Notes: generated by a model not told the origin, from the letters alone. Shown: positions 38,457 through 47,895, counted from the stretch's first letter. The stretch is 64,000 bases of DNA from Streptomyces sp. CMB-StM0423 (GCF_002847285.1 NZ_CP025407.1:5645001-5709000), one strand, 5' to 3'. Translations and numbers: made by a program.

Positions 38457-39524
38457 CTACGCCGCGTCCCAGCGGAAGAACCGGTGCGCCAGCGCCGTGA
38501 ACACCGCCGCCGTCAGCAGCAGCACGCCCATCGTCGGCAGCGCGTCCGACCAGCTCCCGCCGCGCGTCAGCACGTCCTGCATGGCCTGCACCAGGTGCTT
38601 CAGCGGCAGCGCCTCGGAGATCGTCCGCACCCACGGCGGCGCCTCGTCGAGTGGGAAGAACGAACCGGACAGGAAGGCCATCGGCAGCACGATGATCTGC
38701 GCCAGCCCGTTGGCGGCGTCCTCGGTCTTCGCCCACGCGCCGATCGCGAAGCCGATCGACATGAACGCCACGCTCCCGCAGGCCACCAGCGGGATCACCA
38801 GCCACCAGTCGCCGGTCAGCTTCAGCCCGTAGTACGGCACCGTGGCCACCAGCAGGAAGATGGCGGTCTGGCCGAACGCCAGCAGCATGTTGACGCCGAG
38901 GCGGGCGGAGATCACCGGGCCCGCGCGCACCGGCGCCAGCCAGAGCCGCCGCAGGATGCGCTTCTTGCGCCAGTTGACCAGCCCGAGCGCCGCGCTGAAC
39001 ACCCCGCCCATCGCCACCGCCCAGCCCAGCAGCCCGGGGGTGAAGTACTGGATGGCATGGAGCGACTCGTCCTCGACCTGCCCGCCGGTCAGCGTGTACG
39101 CGGGCGGCTGCCCGGTCGCCGCGATGCTCGCCTGGTCCACGACCGACCTGAGGACCCCGCCGACGTTGCCCGCCTGCACCGGGTCGGCGGCCGAGACCCG
39201 CATCTGCACCCTGCCGCCGGGCTCCTCCCACACGGCGGCGTCGGCGTCCCCGTCCCGTACCTTCGCCAGCGCCCCGGCCCGGTCCCCGGACTTCTCGATC
39301 TCCAGTACGTCGTCGAGGCCGGCCCGCGCCTTCGCCGGCATCTCGTCGAAGACCTCGACGGCGCCGACCTGCACCATCGTGGCGCGGGAGACGCCCGCGT
39401 CCTTGAAGAGCGCGCCGAACAGGGCGAGGAACATCAGCGGGAAGATCAGGATGAAGAACACGGAGGCCCGGTCGCGCAGCAGCCCCAGGGCCATGGCCTT
39501 CGACAGGCTGACGAACGGCTTCAC
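38457..39524 (-). CDS. ABC-2 type exporter permease
   Basis: A 355-residue permease of the ABC-2 (CcmB/DrrB-like) family. One helix near residue 22-42 (V-F-F-I-L-I-F-P-L-M-F-L-A-L-F-G) is followed by a ~150-residue outside domain, then five C-terminal helices from about 175 to 345. Such permeases with one large loop export drugs, lipids or polysaccharides. Its GTG start (39524) overlaps the stop of the ATPase by 4 nt (GTGA), so both subunits are made in step. A basic patch N-W-R-K-K-R-I-L-R-R-L-W near 203 is the coupling helix that contacts the ATPase. Substrate unknown. Confidence 0.88.
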   Translation of the reverse strand: MKPFVSLSKAMALGLLRDRASVFFILIFPLMFLALFGALFKDAGVSRATMVQVGAVEVFDEMPAKARAGLDDVLEIEKSGDRAGALAKVRDGDADAAVWEEPGGRVQMRVSAADPVQAGNVGGVLRSVVDQASIAATGQPPAYTLTGGQVEDESLHAIQYFTPGLLGWAVAMGGVFSAALGLVNWRKKRILRRLWLAPVRAGPVISARLGVNMLLAFGQTAIFLLVATVPYYGLKLTGDWWLVIPLVACGSVAFMSIGFAIGAWAKTEDAANGLAQIIVLPMAFLSGSFFPLDEAPPWVRTISEALPLKHLVQAMQDVLTRGGSWSDALPTMGVLLLTAAVFTALAHRFFRWDAA

Positions 39525-40246
39525 TCGCGGTACTCCCGCCCGGTCAACTGCAGGAAGACGTCCTCCAGCGAGTCCACTTCCAGCTCTGCGGCCAGCTCGG
39601 CGGGCTTCCCGACGCGCAGGATGCGGCCCGCGTCCATCACCGCGACGCGGTCGCAGAGCACCTCGGCCTCGTCCATGTAGTGCGTGGTCAGCACCACGGT
39701 GCGGCCCGCGGCGTTGATGCCGCGCAGCAGGTCCCACAGGTTGCGCCGGGCCTGCGGGTCGAGTCCCGTGGTCGGCTCGTCGAGGAAGACCAGCTCGGGG
39801 TCGTGCACCAGCGCGCAGGCGATCGACAGCCGCTGCGCCTGGCCGCCGGAGAGCTTGTCCTCGCGGGTGCCGGCCTTCTCGGTGAGGCCGACCTCGGCGA
39901 GCATCGCGTCGGCCCGCTCGTCGGGGATGCCGTAGAGGGAGGCGAAGGTGCGTATCTGCTCGCGGGCGGTGAGCTTCTCGAAGAACGCGGACGCCTGGAG
40001 CTGGACGCCGATGCGCCGCAGCAGCGCCTGGTTGCGCGGCCAGGACGGCTCGCCGAGCAGCACCGCCCGGCCCTCGTCGGGGCGGCGCAGGCCCTCGACC
40101 ATCTCCAGGGTGGTGGTCTTGCCGGCGCCGTTCGGCCCCAGCAGCCCGAAGAACTCGCCCTCGCGGACCTCGAAGCTCACTCCGTCGACGGCGCGCACGT
40201 CGCCGTAGCGCTTGCGCAGGCCGGTGACGGAGATCGCGGCGGTCAT
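39521..40246 (-). CDS. ABC-2 exporter ATP-binding protein
   Basis: A 241-residue ABC ATPase of the drug-export (DrrA/CcmA-like) class. Walker A G-P-N-G-A-G-K-T-T is near residue 38, signature L-S-G-G-Q-A-Q-R near 134, Walker B L-V-F-L-D-E-P-T-T-G-L-D near 154 and switch T-T-H-Y near 188. It drives the downstream ABC-2 permease, which starts inside its stop codon. The end L-E-D-V-F-L-Q-L-T-G-R is the usual C-terminus of this class. It begins 92 bp after the neighbouring solute-binding gene and could be read from the same transcript, but it has no evident functional link with that module. Confidence 0.92.
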   Translation of the reverse strand: MTAAISVTGLRKRYGDVRAVDGVSFEVREGEFFGLLGPNGAGKTTTLEMVEGLRRPDEGRAVLLGEPSWPRNQALLRRIGVQLQASAFFEKLTAREQIRTFASLYGIPDERADAMLAEVGLTEKAGTREDKLSGGQAQRLSIACALVHDPELVFLDEPTTGLDPQARRNLWDLLRGINAAGRTVVLTTHYMDEAEVLCDRVAVMDAGRILRVGKPAELAAELEVDSLEDVFLQLTGREYRE

Positions 40247-40338
40247 GGGCCGACCCTAACGGCGGAACGGGCGTTCCGGGAGGGGTGGGGGGTGCCGTTC
40301 GTGCAGTTCGGGGGTGGTACGCGCGTGGGGGGTGCGGG

Positions 40339-41604
40339 TCAGCCGCAGATGCCCGTCATCCACGGCCGCCGCTCCTCGAACTCCTGCACCTTCTGGATGT
40401 TCCGCAGCCACGGCAGCGGGTCGAGACCCTCCGCGGCGAGGTACTGCAGCGCCGCGTTCCAGAACGCGTCGCGCACCGCCGGCGGCATCACGTCGGAGGC
40501 GTCCAGGCAGCGCGGCAGGCCGGTGTCCCCCAGGTCGCGGACGATCCGCTGCGTCACCGCGTCGGCGGAACGCGGCGTGCCGCGCTCGGAGTTGGCGCTG
40601 TACACCGGCGACTCCGAGGAATCGGCCCAGGCCCGCTGCCCCTCCAGGGAGGCGAGGAACCGGAACACCTCCAGTGCCTTGGCCCGGTCGTCGAAGAGCG
40701 CCGCGAAGTCCCCGCTCACCTCTCGCCCGCGCGCCGCCGTCGTGCCCGGCAGGAACGGCGTCGAGGGCAGGTAGTCCGCCCGGTCCGCGGCGTCCCCGTA
40801 CAGGTCGCGGGCGAACGAGCCCTGGTGCTCGGCCACGCACCGCTCGTCGGTCTCCACCCGCCCGCCGAACAGCAGCCCGTCCTCCTCGTCGGCGCCCCGG
40901 TAGTCGTTGAGCAGCGCCCAGCGCGCGGGCCCGGTGCCGTCCGACTTCATCAGCGTCCCCCACGCCGTCCAGGCCCGTACGACGGGCTCCGCAGTCCACT
41001 CCAGCTCGCCCCGCGCCCAGCGGGCGTACGTCCGCGGCCCGGCGGTCTGGAGCAGCAGGTCCTCGATCCAGTCGCTGCCCGGCCAGCCGGCGGCGCCGTC
41101 GTCGCCCATGCCCACGCACCACTCCCGGGCGCCGACGGTCTCCGGCCTGCCGTTGGCCGCCCGGTACCAGACGATGCTCTTCAGCGCCGCGCGCACCGGC
41201 ACCCAGTACACGCGCTCGCCGGACTTCCCGGTGGCCCGCGGGGTCCACGGGGCGTGGTACTGCTCCCGCGCGTACAGCCCCCGCCCGTCGAGCGGTTCGA
41301 GCCTGCCCTCGGCCGCGTACTCCGCCAGCTCGCCCGGGCCCGGCATGATCACGATGTCCGGCGGGGTCCCTGCCTGCGCCTGGGAGAGCAGCACCTCGCG
41401 CTGCGCGGCGGTGCCCTGGTAGACGTAGTCGAAGCCCTGGCTCCGCAGCAGGTCCTCGAACGTCTCCTCCTGCGTGCCCGTCCACGGCCCGAGCACCGTG
41501 ACCGGGCGGTCCACCGCTTCGTCGACCGGCGGCTGGCCGCCGACGCAGCCCGCGAGCACCGCCGTCGCGACCCCCGCCACGAGGACCCGGCGCAGCCGGG
41601 ACAT
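40339..41604 (-). CDS. Module A solute-binding lipoprotein (sugar-type SBP)
   Basis: A 421-residue lipoprotein. The signal peptide ends in a lipobox V-L-A-G-C (Cys about residue 19). The mature part has the layout of ABC-type extracellular solute-binding proteins of the sugar/polyamine class: V-T-V-L-G-P-W-T-G, then T-P-P-D-I-V-I-M-P-G-P-G-E-L-A-E-Y and W-V-P-V-R-A-A-L-K-S-I-V-W-Y. There is no ABC permease for it here; instead it is the last gene of a kinase-vWA-GlnX-like operon, which suggests it acts as a sensor that presents ligand to the membrane protein, as GlnH does for PknG. ATG 41604 is used; an in-frame GTG at 41613 begins 2 bp after the preceding stop. Ligand unknown. Confidence 0.85.
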   Translation of the reverse strand: MSRLRRVLVAGVATAVLAGCVGGQPPVDEAVDRPVTVLGPWTGTQEETFEDLLRSQGFDYVYQGTAAQREVLLSQAQAGTPPDIVIMPGPGELAEYAAEGRLEPLDGRGLYAREQYHAPWTPRATGKSGERVYWVPVRAALKSIVWYRAANGRPETVGAREWCVGMGDDGAAGWPGSDWIEDLLLQTAGPRTYARWARGELEWTAEPVVRAWTAWGTLMKSDGTGPARWALLNDYRGADEEDGLLFGGRVETDERCVAEHQGSFARDLYGDAADRADYLPSTPFLPGTTAARGREVSGDFAALFDDRAKALEVFRFLASLEGQRAWADSSESPVYSANSERGTPRSADAVTQRIVRDLGDTGLPRCLDASDVMPPAVRDAFWNAALQYLAAEGLDPLPWLRNIQKVQEFEERRPWMTGICG

Positions 41605-41615
41605 CCGGAGCACGG

Positions 41616-42602
41616 CTAGTCCCTCCCGTAGTCGTCGTACAGCCGCCAGAGCAGCCCGCCCGCGGCGCAGACGACCGCCACCCCGCAGCCCGCGGCCAGC
41701 CACGGCAGGGCGCGGGTGGCCGCCGAGGTGGACGCGATGGTCTCGCGCACGGTCGCGGCCTCGGCGTCGATGCGGTCCTGCGCGTCGGTGCGCTCGACCC
41801 GCACCAGCGCGCTGTGGACGGCGTCCAGCTTCTCCTGGGTGTCGTACGTCGCCGCGAGCGGCAGCGCGGCGAGGAGGCCGACGAGCACCAGTGCCACCGC
41901 CAGCCAGCCGCTGAACAGCCGCCCGCAGCACCGCCAGAGCACCCGCCAGGCCAGCAGCAGCACGAGCGCGAGCAGCAGCAGCGCCGTCACCGCGACCATC
42001 CAGCCCGCCTTCTCGGCGGCGGTCACGTCCGTCTCGTCCTCGATGCTCGCGAGCTGAGCGCGCTGGAGCTCCTCCAGCCGCGGCTGGATGCCCGTGAGCT
42101 CGCGCCGCAGCACCGTTTCCGCCTCGCGCAGCTTCTGCTCGCGCATCAGCCGGCTCTCCGCGCCGCGGTAGAAGGCGGCCTCGTTGACGGCGTCCTGGTA
42201 CGCCTTGTGCAGGACGTTCAGCACCTCGACGACCCGGCGGCCGTCGTCGCCCTCGATCTGCCGGTCGGACAGCCGCGACAGCGCCTGGGCGGCGGCACCG
42301 CTCTGCTGCTGGTAGCGCTCGCCGGGACCCACGGTGTCCATGAGCCCGTCCACGTACGAGCGGTGCACCTGGTTGTCCGCCTCGTCCAGCGCCTTGCGGA
42401 ACGCCACCGCGTCCTGCACCGCCGGCACCGAACGGGCCTGCAGCTCCGCGGGCACGCGGTGCACGGTGCCGTACGAGACGAGCAGCGCGGTGCTGCCGAC
42501 CGCGCCCAGCACCAGCACCGCCGCCAGGTGGCGCAGCAGCCGGAACTTGACGGTCTCCGGCAGCAGCAGCGCGCGCAGCAGCCGCCGCAGCCGCGCCCTC
42601 AC
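41616..42602 (-). CDS. Module A four-helix membrane receptor, GlnX-like
   Basis: A 328-residue membrane protein with two repeats of helix-outside domain-helix. Helix 1 is near residues 22-44 (L-A-A-V-L-V-L-G-A-V-G), a ~150-residue helical outside domain follows, helices 2 and 3 are near 192-245, a ~55-residue outside helical stretch follows, and helix 4 is near 300-320. The same topology is found in the module B protein at 57423-58928 and in mycobacterial GlnX, which relays amino-acid binding by GlnH to kinase PknG. The outside regions look like four-helix sensor domains. GTG 42602 overlaps the vWA stop by 4 nt. Assigned by topology and gene order, not by strong sequence match. Confidence 0.65.
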   Translation of the reverse strand: MRARLRRLLRALLLPETVKFRLLRHLAAVLVLGAVGSTALLVSYGTVHRVPAELQARSVPAVQDAVAFRKALDEADNQVHRSYVDGLMDTVGPGERYQQQSGAAAQALSRLSDRQIEGDDGRRVVEVLNVLHKAYQDAVNEAAFYRGAESRLMREQKLREAETVLRRELTGIQPRLEELQRAQLASIEDETDVTAAEKAGWMVAVTALLLLALVLLLAWRVLWRCCGRLFSGWLAVALVLVGLLAALPLAATYDTQEKLDAVHSALVRVERTDAQDRIDAEAATVRETIASTSAATRALPWLAAGCGVAVVCAAGGLLWRLYDDYGRD

Positions 42603-44059
42603 CCCGGGCTCCCCGCGGCTGCCAGCCGGGTGCCGCAGGCGACGCAGAAGGCGGCCGCGGCAGTGGCGAGCCGGCCGCAGCCGGGTGCGGGGCAGGGGAT
42701 GCCGGCGGGCGCGGGCGGGGCCACGTCCAGGGGGCGGTCCTGGCCGCGCGACAGCCGGTTGCGCAGCACCGCCGGCCGGTCGACCGCGGCGCCCGCCCGT
42801 ACCCGTACGACGCCGTTGGCCGCGTCCAGCACCTCGGCGACGCGGTTCAGGTCGTGGTCGAGGAAGTCCCGGTCCCTGAGGGCGTAGGCGAGCTTCGCCG
42901 CCGCGCCCAGCATCTCGGCCGCCGTGCGCAGGTCGCCGCGGGAGATGGCGGTGCAGCCCGCGTTGAACGCCTCGGCCAGATCGTCGCGCAGCAGGTACGT
43001 CGCGCTGGCGCCGCGGGCCCGCACCCGGCCGGGAGCCGCGTCGTACGACCAGCGCACCCGCACCGCGGCCGCCGTACGCCCCGGCAGCGCCGCGACCCCG
43101 GGGCCCAGCGCAACCTGGGCCAGCAGCAGGTCGGCCTCCAGCATGTCGGCCTCCCGCCCGGCCGCGGGATCGCCGTCCGGGCGGGCCTCGACGGACAGGA
43201 TGTAGCGGCGGGTGCCCGCGTCCCACAGCCGCGTGCTGAAGACATGCCGCCACGGGTCCGCGCCCGCGGGGTGCGGGTCGGGCCGCAGCTCCCGGCTGAC
43301 GGGGGCCGCCTCGCGGAAGGACCGCAGCGTCACGCCGGCACGCAGCCGCACCTCGACCGGCACCGCCGGCACCCGCGTCGAGCGCAGCCGGCCGGCGATG
43401 TCCGCGAGCCGGGCGGCCAGCGGCCCGGCGCCCTCCGCCAGTTCCGCCCGGCCGTGCAGCCGGGTCGCGATCCGGGCCGGCAGCGCCGGCTCCCAGTCGC
43501 CGCCGACACCGATGACGTCGCACGTCAGCGTCTCGGCGCAGGCGTCGATCGCGGCGTCGAGGCGGCCGTCGTCGTGGCCGCGACCGTCGGTGATCACGAG
43601 CAGGTGGGCGATCCGGCGCGGCTCCCTTGCGACGTGCGCGCGGGCGGCGTCGAGCCACGCCGCGTAGCCGCCGGTGCCGCCGCCCGCGGGCAGCAGCCGC
43701 TCCGCCTCGAAGCGCGCGGTGTTCCGGCTGATGTCGTCCGCGTACGCCCAGACCTCGCTGGCGTCGTACGGGTAGCAGATCCGCGGTGCGCCGCCCCCGT
43801 GCAGCACCGCGAACGCCATGCCGTCCGGCAGCGCCGTGATCGCCGCGGCCACCGCCCGGCGGGTCTCCGCCAGCCGCTGCGGCGCGAAGTCCAGGGCCAC
43901 GATGACGCCGGTGTCCGCAGCCGCCGGGACCGGCCCGCCCGCGGCCTCCGCGGTGATCTCCACGGTGCTGTCGACGGTGTGCGCGGCCACGTCCGCGCGC
44001 AGCCGGTGCTGCGCCTCCGCCGCGTCCGCGAGCGTGACGCCGAACCGCAGCGTGTCCAT
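42599..44059 (-). CDS. Module A vWA-domain protein with degenerate MIDAS and zinc ribbon
   Basis: A 486-residue cytosolic protein paralogous to the vWA protein of module B. The vWA domain starts with V-I-V-A-L-D-F-A-P near residue 52; the metal-site motif D-x-S-x-S is therefore changed to D-F-A-P-Q, so classical MIDAS metal binding is probably lost. The remainder of the fold is kept (A-F-A-V-L-H-G-G, L-L-V-I-T-D-G-R, D-V-I-G-V-G-G-D-W-E). A beta-rich domain and a helical region follow, and the C-terminus is a zinc ribbon with C-P-A-P-G-C and C-V-A-C. ATG 44059 has GGAGG 10 nt upstream and lies 24 bp after the kinase stop. Likely a scaffold or substrate for the kinase; this is inferred. Confidence 0.78.
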   Translation of the reverse strand: MDTLRFGVTLADAAEAQHRLRADVAAHTVDSTVEITAEAAGGPVPAAADTGVIVALDFAPQRLAETRRAVAAAITALPDGMAFAVLHGGGAPRICYPYDASEVWAYADDISRNTARFEAERLLPAGGGTGGYAAWLDAARAHVAREPRRIAHLLVITDGRGHDDGRLDAAIDACAETLTCDVIGVGGDWEPALPARIATRLHGRAELAEGAGPLAARLADIAGRLRSTRVPAVPVEVRLRAGVTLRSFREAAPVSRELRPDPHPAGADPWRHVFSTRLWDAGTRRYILSVEARPDGDPAAGREADMLEADLLLAQVALGPGVAALPGRTAAAVRVRWSYDAAPGRVRARGASATYLLRDDLAEAFNAGCTAISRGDLRTAAEMLGAAAKLAYALRDRDFLDHDLNRVAEVLDAANGVVRVRAGAAVDRPAVLRNRLSRGQDRPLDVAPPAPAGIPCPAPGCGRLATAAAAFCVACGTRLAAAGSPG

Positions 44060-44083
44060 CGGGGTGCGCCTCCAGGGGGCGGG

Positions 44084-46546
44084 TCAGACGACGGTGGGCG
44101 GGCGGACCGCGTTGTGCAGCTCGATGAGCTTCGCGCGGTCGTCGTCCCGGCAGTGCCGGGACAGCTTCCGGTAACAGGCGGCGAGCAGCAGCCGGATGGT
44201 GCGTTCGGGGGTGTCGCGGGCGGCGGCCGGGCGGGACGGCAGCGCGCCGGGCAGGGGGCGTTCGCCGGCGCGCGGGCGGTACGGCTCGCCGAAGAGGCGG
44301 CCGTACGGGAAGCCGTCGCCGCCGCCCGCCGAGTCCGGCCCCGTGACCAGGTCGAGTGCCCACTCCAGGAACTCCGCCTCCAGCAGCAGCCCGTGCTCCT
44401 GCGCCAGATGGAGCGGCGCCGCGCTGCCGGTGTCGGCGGCGTCGGCGAGCCGCGCGCGGGCCCTGCCGATCTCGGCGAGCGGCGGCAGCGCCGGGCCGCC
44501 GGTACCCAGCCGCGCGGCCGAGACCCGCAGGGTCGCGATCCATGCGGCGCCGTGGTCGGGGGAGTCCATCGGCATGTTGTCCAGCACGTCGACCGCCTCC
44601 TGCCGGCTGCCGCGGGCGAGCGCGAGCCGGGCCAGGCCGAACGCCCCGTTGCCCTGCATGCGGTTGCGGTACCAGACGGTGCGGTAGTGGTCGGTGGCGA
44701 TCCGGCGCAGCTCCTCCGGCGTGCGCCCGCCGGCCGTCCCGGCCGGGTCGGCCGCCGCGGCGGCGGCCAGCCGCTCGGCGCAGTAGCCGAGCGCCAGCTT
44801 CGGCGCGTACTCGCCGGGCAGCCGCCGGTAGACCGCCTCGTAGTGGCCGTACGCCCGGTTCAGCGCCGCCACTTCGGGTGACACCGCGTCGCCCGGGCCC
44901 TGTTCACCCTCAGGGAGGACCCGGGTCCCGCCGCCGTCCGCGGCGGCCTGCGCCCGTACCAGGTCGAGCAGCCCCTCGTACCAGTCCAGTTGCCAGGTCC
45001 GGTGCGGGCTGCCGGCCAGGATCTCGCGCGCCTCGGTCAGCTCTCCCGCCGCCTCCGCGAGGGCGGGCGCAGGCACGGCCTGCAGATGCATCCGTACGTT
45101 GTGGAAGCAGATCTCCGCGGACGGCTCGTCCGCGGGCTGGTGCAGCTTCCTGCCCGGATGGGTCGACGAGAGCCCGAACAGGCCGCGCTGGCCGTCCTCC
45201 GCGTGCGGCCTGGGCACCGGCAGCGCCGCCGCCACGTCGCCCGCCGCGGGCGGCCGGGTGTCCAGCGGCTCGGACACCTGCCGGGGGCCGCGCCGGGGCG
45301 CCGGCCGCTCCAGCCAGCGGCGCAGCGGCGGCAGTTGGCCGAGGCCGGCGTCGAGCAGCCGCCGCGTCGGCACGAACAGGGCGGACGGCTCCGGCCGGTC
45401 GGGCTTGGTGCGCAGCGCCCGGATCTCCCGCAGCACGCCGCGCAGTTGCTCGCTCATCTCGGCGGCGGAGGCGAACCGGTCGCCCGGCTCGGGCGCGGTG
45501 GCGCACCGCACGACGTACCGGAAGGACGTGATGCCGGTGCCGGGGATGTCGCGGGTGGCGGCGAAGCGGGCCAGCTCCTGGAGCGTACGGCCGATGGTGT
45601 GCAGGTCGTGCGCGACGGTCGGCCCGGTGCGGTCGACCTCGGGCGCGGCGTAGCCGGCGGTGCGCACGGGCGCGGTGGCCTCGCTGATGCGGCGGACGCC
45701 GCCGAGGTCGATGACCTTCAGCCCGTCGCGGTAGTGGATGACGTTGGACGGCTTCATGTCGCAGTACGCCAGCGGCCCGATGGGGTCCTTGCGCCGGTGC
45801 AGGTGGTCGAGCGCGTCGAGGATCCGGCAGCCGTAGGTGATGACCTCCTCTATGTCGAGCCCGCGCCGGCCGCGCCGCACCTCCGTGACGATCTTCTCCA
45901 GGGTGTTGCTGCCGACGTACTCCATGACGATGTAGTTCATCGGCTGCTCGGTGCCGCCGCGCTCCTCGCGCAGATAGTCGAGGATCCGCACGATGTCCGG
46001 GTGGTCGAGCGCGATGAGGTAGCGGCGCTCGCTCTCCGCCAGCTCGGCCAACTGCTTGTCGTGCCGGTTCAGCAGCTCCTTGACCGCGACCTGGGTGTCT
46101 TCGAGGCGGGTGTTCTCGGCGAGGTGGACCCAGCCCTGGCCGCCGTGGGCCAGGCAGCCGAGCACCCGGTACTGGCCGAGCATGTCGCCCTCGCGCAGCC
46201 GCGGCACGAACGAGTAGCGGTGCCCGCAGGCCGGGCAGTGGCCCTCGTTGGGTACGGGCGGCTCCACCAGCGGCGGCGCGAGCAGGGCGCCGCACGCCTT
46301 GTTGCCGCAGCGCTTGCCGTACGCCAGCGGCGCGTTCTCCGGGATCACCGAGTCGTACGCGTCCTCCGCGGGCAGCTCCGGCAGCACCAGCGGCTGCGCC
46401 GGGCCGCCGTCGGGCTCCGGCAGCCGCGGCGCGTCGCGGTGCCGGCCGCAGCTCGTGCAGTAACCGGCGGGCAGCAGCTCGCCGGGGCAGCCGCCGCCGG
46501 AGAACAGCCGGTGGGGGCAGCCGGTCCGTACGCCGGGGTCGGTCAT
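44084..46546 (-). CDS. Module A PknG-like Ser/Thr kinase with zinc ribbons and TPR region
   Basis: An 820-residue soluble kinase. Zinc-binding cysteines occur in two sets, C10/C20/C30/C33 and C80/C85/C104/C107, the second resembling the rubredoxin-like element of PknG. The kinase domain follows: G-rich loop A-H-G-G-Q-G-W near 133, ATP-lysine K156 in V-A-V-K, catalytic loop C-D-M-K-P-S-N (Asp263, Asn268), and D-L-G at 280. The arginine of the usual H-R-D is absent, as in PknG. The C-terminal ~350 residues form a TPR-like helical region with A-P-K-L-A-L-G. It is translationally coupled to the protease (ATGA) upstream. In mycobacteria PknG phosphorylates an FHA protein controlling glutamate metabolism; the target here is unknown. 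Confidence 0.9.
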   Translation of the reverse strand: MTDPGVRTGCPHRLFSGGGCPGELLPAGYCTSCGRHRDAPRLPEPDGGPAQPLVLPELPAEDAYDSVIPENAPLAYGKRCGNKACGALLAPPLVEPPVPNEGHCPACGHRYSFVPRLREGDMLGQYRVLGCLAHGGQGWVHLAENTRLEDTQVAVKELLNRHDKQLAELAESERRYLIALDHPDIVRILDYLREERGGTEQPMNYIVMEYVGSNTLEKIVTEVRRGRRGLDIEEVITYGCRILDALDHLHRRKDPIGPLAYCDMKPSNVIHYRDGLKVIDLGGVRRISEATAPVRTAGYAAPEVDRTGPTVAHDLHTIGRTLQELARFAATRDIPGTGITSFRYVVRCATAPEPGDRFASAAEMSEQLRGVLREIRALRTKPDRPEPSALFVPTRRLLDAGLGQLPPLRRWLERPAPRRGPRQVSEPLDTRPPAAGDVAAALPVPRPHAEDGQRGLFGLSSTHPGRKLHQPADEPSAEICFHNVRMHLQAVPAPALAEAAGELTEAREILAGSPHRTWQLDWYEGLLDLVRAQAAADGGGTRVLPEGEQGPGDAVSPEVAALNRAYGHYEAVYRRLPGEYAPKLALGYCAERLAAAAAADPAGTAGGRTPEELRRIATDHYRTVWYRNRMQGNGAFGLARLALARGSRQEAVDVLDNMPMDSPDHGAAWIATLRVSAARLGTGGPALPPLAEIGRARARLADAADTGSAAPLHLAQEHGLLLEAEFLEWALDLVTGPDSAGGGDGFPYGRLFGEPYRPRAGERPLPGALPSRPAAARDTPERTIRLLLAACYRKLSRHCRDDDRAKLIELHNAVRPPTVV

Positions 46547-47895
46547 CGGGGGCCCTCCAGACGGGCGATGTCCGCGCGCAGCCGGTCGGCCAGCTCGCGG
46601 AGCACCGCCACCGGGTCGCGGGCGCAGTCGTGCGCGGTGAGCGCGGCGTTGCGGGCGTTGGCCATCCGCGGCCCGGTACGGCCTCGCTCCAGGGCGATCA
46701 CCCGGCGGACCAGCCCGCGGGCGTACCCGCGCAGCGCCGGGCACTCCACCCGCCGCTCCGCCTCCTTCAGGAACTCGGTGCCGGGGCGGCGCAGTACCAC
46801 CAGCAGCCGGACGCCCAGCGCCGCCAACTGCGTCAGCACGCCGAGGGCCGCGATCGGCTCCGCCGCGGTGTCGGCCCCGGCCACGGCGACCCTGACCGGC
46901 AGGTCGAGCTGCCGGCCCGAGTCGCGCAGGGCGGGCCGCGGGCCGCCGCCGCGCAGCCAGGCGGTGAACGCGCTGCCGTACGGCTCCGGCAGCCGCAGCC
47001 GCTCGCCCAGCGCGTACGCGAGGTCGTCCGCCCTGCTCCCCGCGGCGTCCAGGGCGATCTCCACCCGGTCGAGGCCGGCGGTGAAGGCGAGGTCCCGGGC
47101 GGAGCCCTCGGGTGCGGTGGCGAGCAGCACCGGCGGCCCGGCGCCCGCGGCCCAGCCGGCGAGCCGCGCGGCCAGCCCGGCGTCCGCGCCGGTGCCGGGG
47201 CGGGCCGGTACGACGGCGGAGAGCGCGGCGTCGCGCGGCGCGGGCCCGCCGATGAGCCGGTCCACCTCCGGCAGCAGCTCCGCGATCCGGTCCAGCGGGA
47301 TCATGTGCCCGTGCCGCTTCTCGAACTGCGGCACCTGCCCGTCGTCGTAGAACCGGCTGACGACCATGCCCAGGACCTCGGGCGGCGGCTCGGGGGAGAC
47401 CTGGTCCAACTGGGCGTTGGCGACGCCCGCGCCGCTGAAGCCCGCTTCGAGGACCATCACCTGGTTCTCCGGCGTCAGTTGCCACCAGGCGCCGTACGGG
47501 CCCTCCACCCGGGCCCGTACCCATAACCCCTCGTCGCCCCTGGCGGGGAAGCCGCCGATGAGCACCTTCGCGCCGGTGTAGCGGGGGATGCGGCGCAGCG
47601 GCGCCGGGCGGGCCCCGGCGCGGGGCGGGTCGAGGGACAGCAGCGCGACGTCGCCGTCGGCCGGTTCCGTGCCGCAGGGTCTGACGGAGCCGGGCAGCGG
47701 GCGGGCGCGGCTGGGTGCGACGGCGCCGCGGTAGTCGGCGTAGTCGACGGTCAGCTCGCCGTCGGTGCCGTCGAGGGCGTGTGCCGAGGTCAGGGCCCGG
47801 TCGGGGGCGATGAGGATGCCCGCGCCCAGCACCTTGCCGCCGGCGCGCAGCCGCAGCCGCCAGCCGTTTCCCTCCGCGGCAGCCCGATCCCCCAT
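46543..47895 (-). CDS. Trypsin-like serine protease with C-terminal effector or regulatory domain
   Basis: A 450-residue cytosolic protein (no signal peptide). The N-terminal ~190 residues are a trypsin-like domain with the full triad: His39 in T-S-A-H-A, Asp82 in D-G-D-V-A-L-L, Ser154 in G-F-S-G-A-G. The C-terminal ~230 residues have an alpha/beta pattern (L-L-V-V-L-R-R-P-G-T-E-F; V-R-V-A-V-A-G) that could be a degenerate NTPase-like domain, but no Walker A is present. Cytosolic trypsins of this kind occur in bacterial signalling and conflict systems. It is coupled to the kinase by ATGA overlap and divergent from a trypco2-like small gene. ATG 47895 is used; no clear ribosome site, so possibly leaderless. 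Confidence 0.82.
   Translation of the reverse strand: MGDRAAAEGNGWRLRLRAGGKVLGAGILIAPDRALTSAHALDGTDGELTVDYADYRGAVAPSRARPLPGSVRPCGTEPADGDVALLSLDPPRAGARPAPLRRIPRYTGAKVLIGGFPARGDEGLWVRARVEGPYGAWWQLTPENQVMVLEAGFSGAGVANAQLDQVSPEPPPEVLGMVVSRFYDDGQVPQFEKRHGHMIPLDRIAELLPEVDRLIGGPAPRDAALSAVVPARPGTGADAGLAARLAGWAAGAGPPVLLATAPEGSARDLAFTAGLDRVEIALDAAGSRADDLAYALGERLRLPEPYGSAFTAWLRGGGPRPALRDSGRQLDLPVRVAVAGADTAAEPIAALGVLTQLAALGVRLLVVLRRPGTEFLKEAERRVECPALRGYARGLVRRVIALERGRTGPRMANARNAALTAHDCARDPVAVLRELADRLRADIARLEGPR

Noticed and set aside
46543..47895. STAND/NACHT NTPase effector in the protease C-terminal half
   Set aside because: No Walker A or B motif is visible, so an active NTPase cannot be claimed; only an alpha/beta pattern can be stated.
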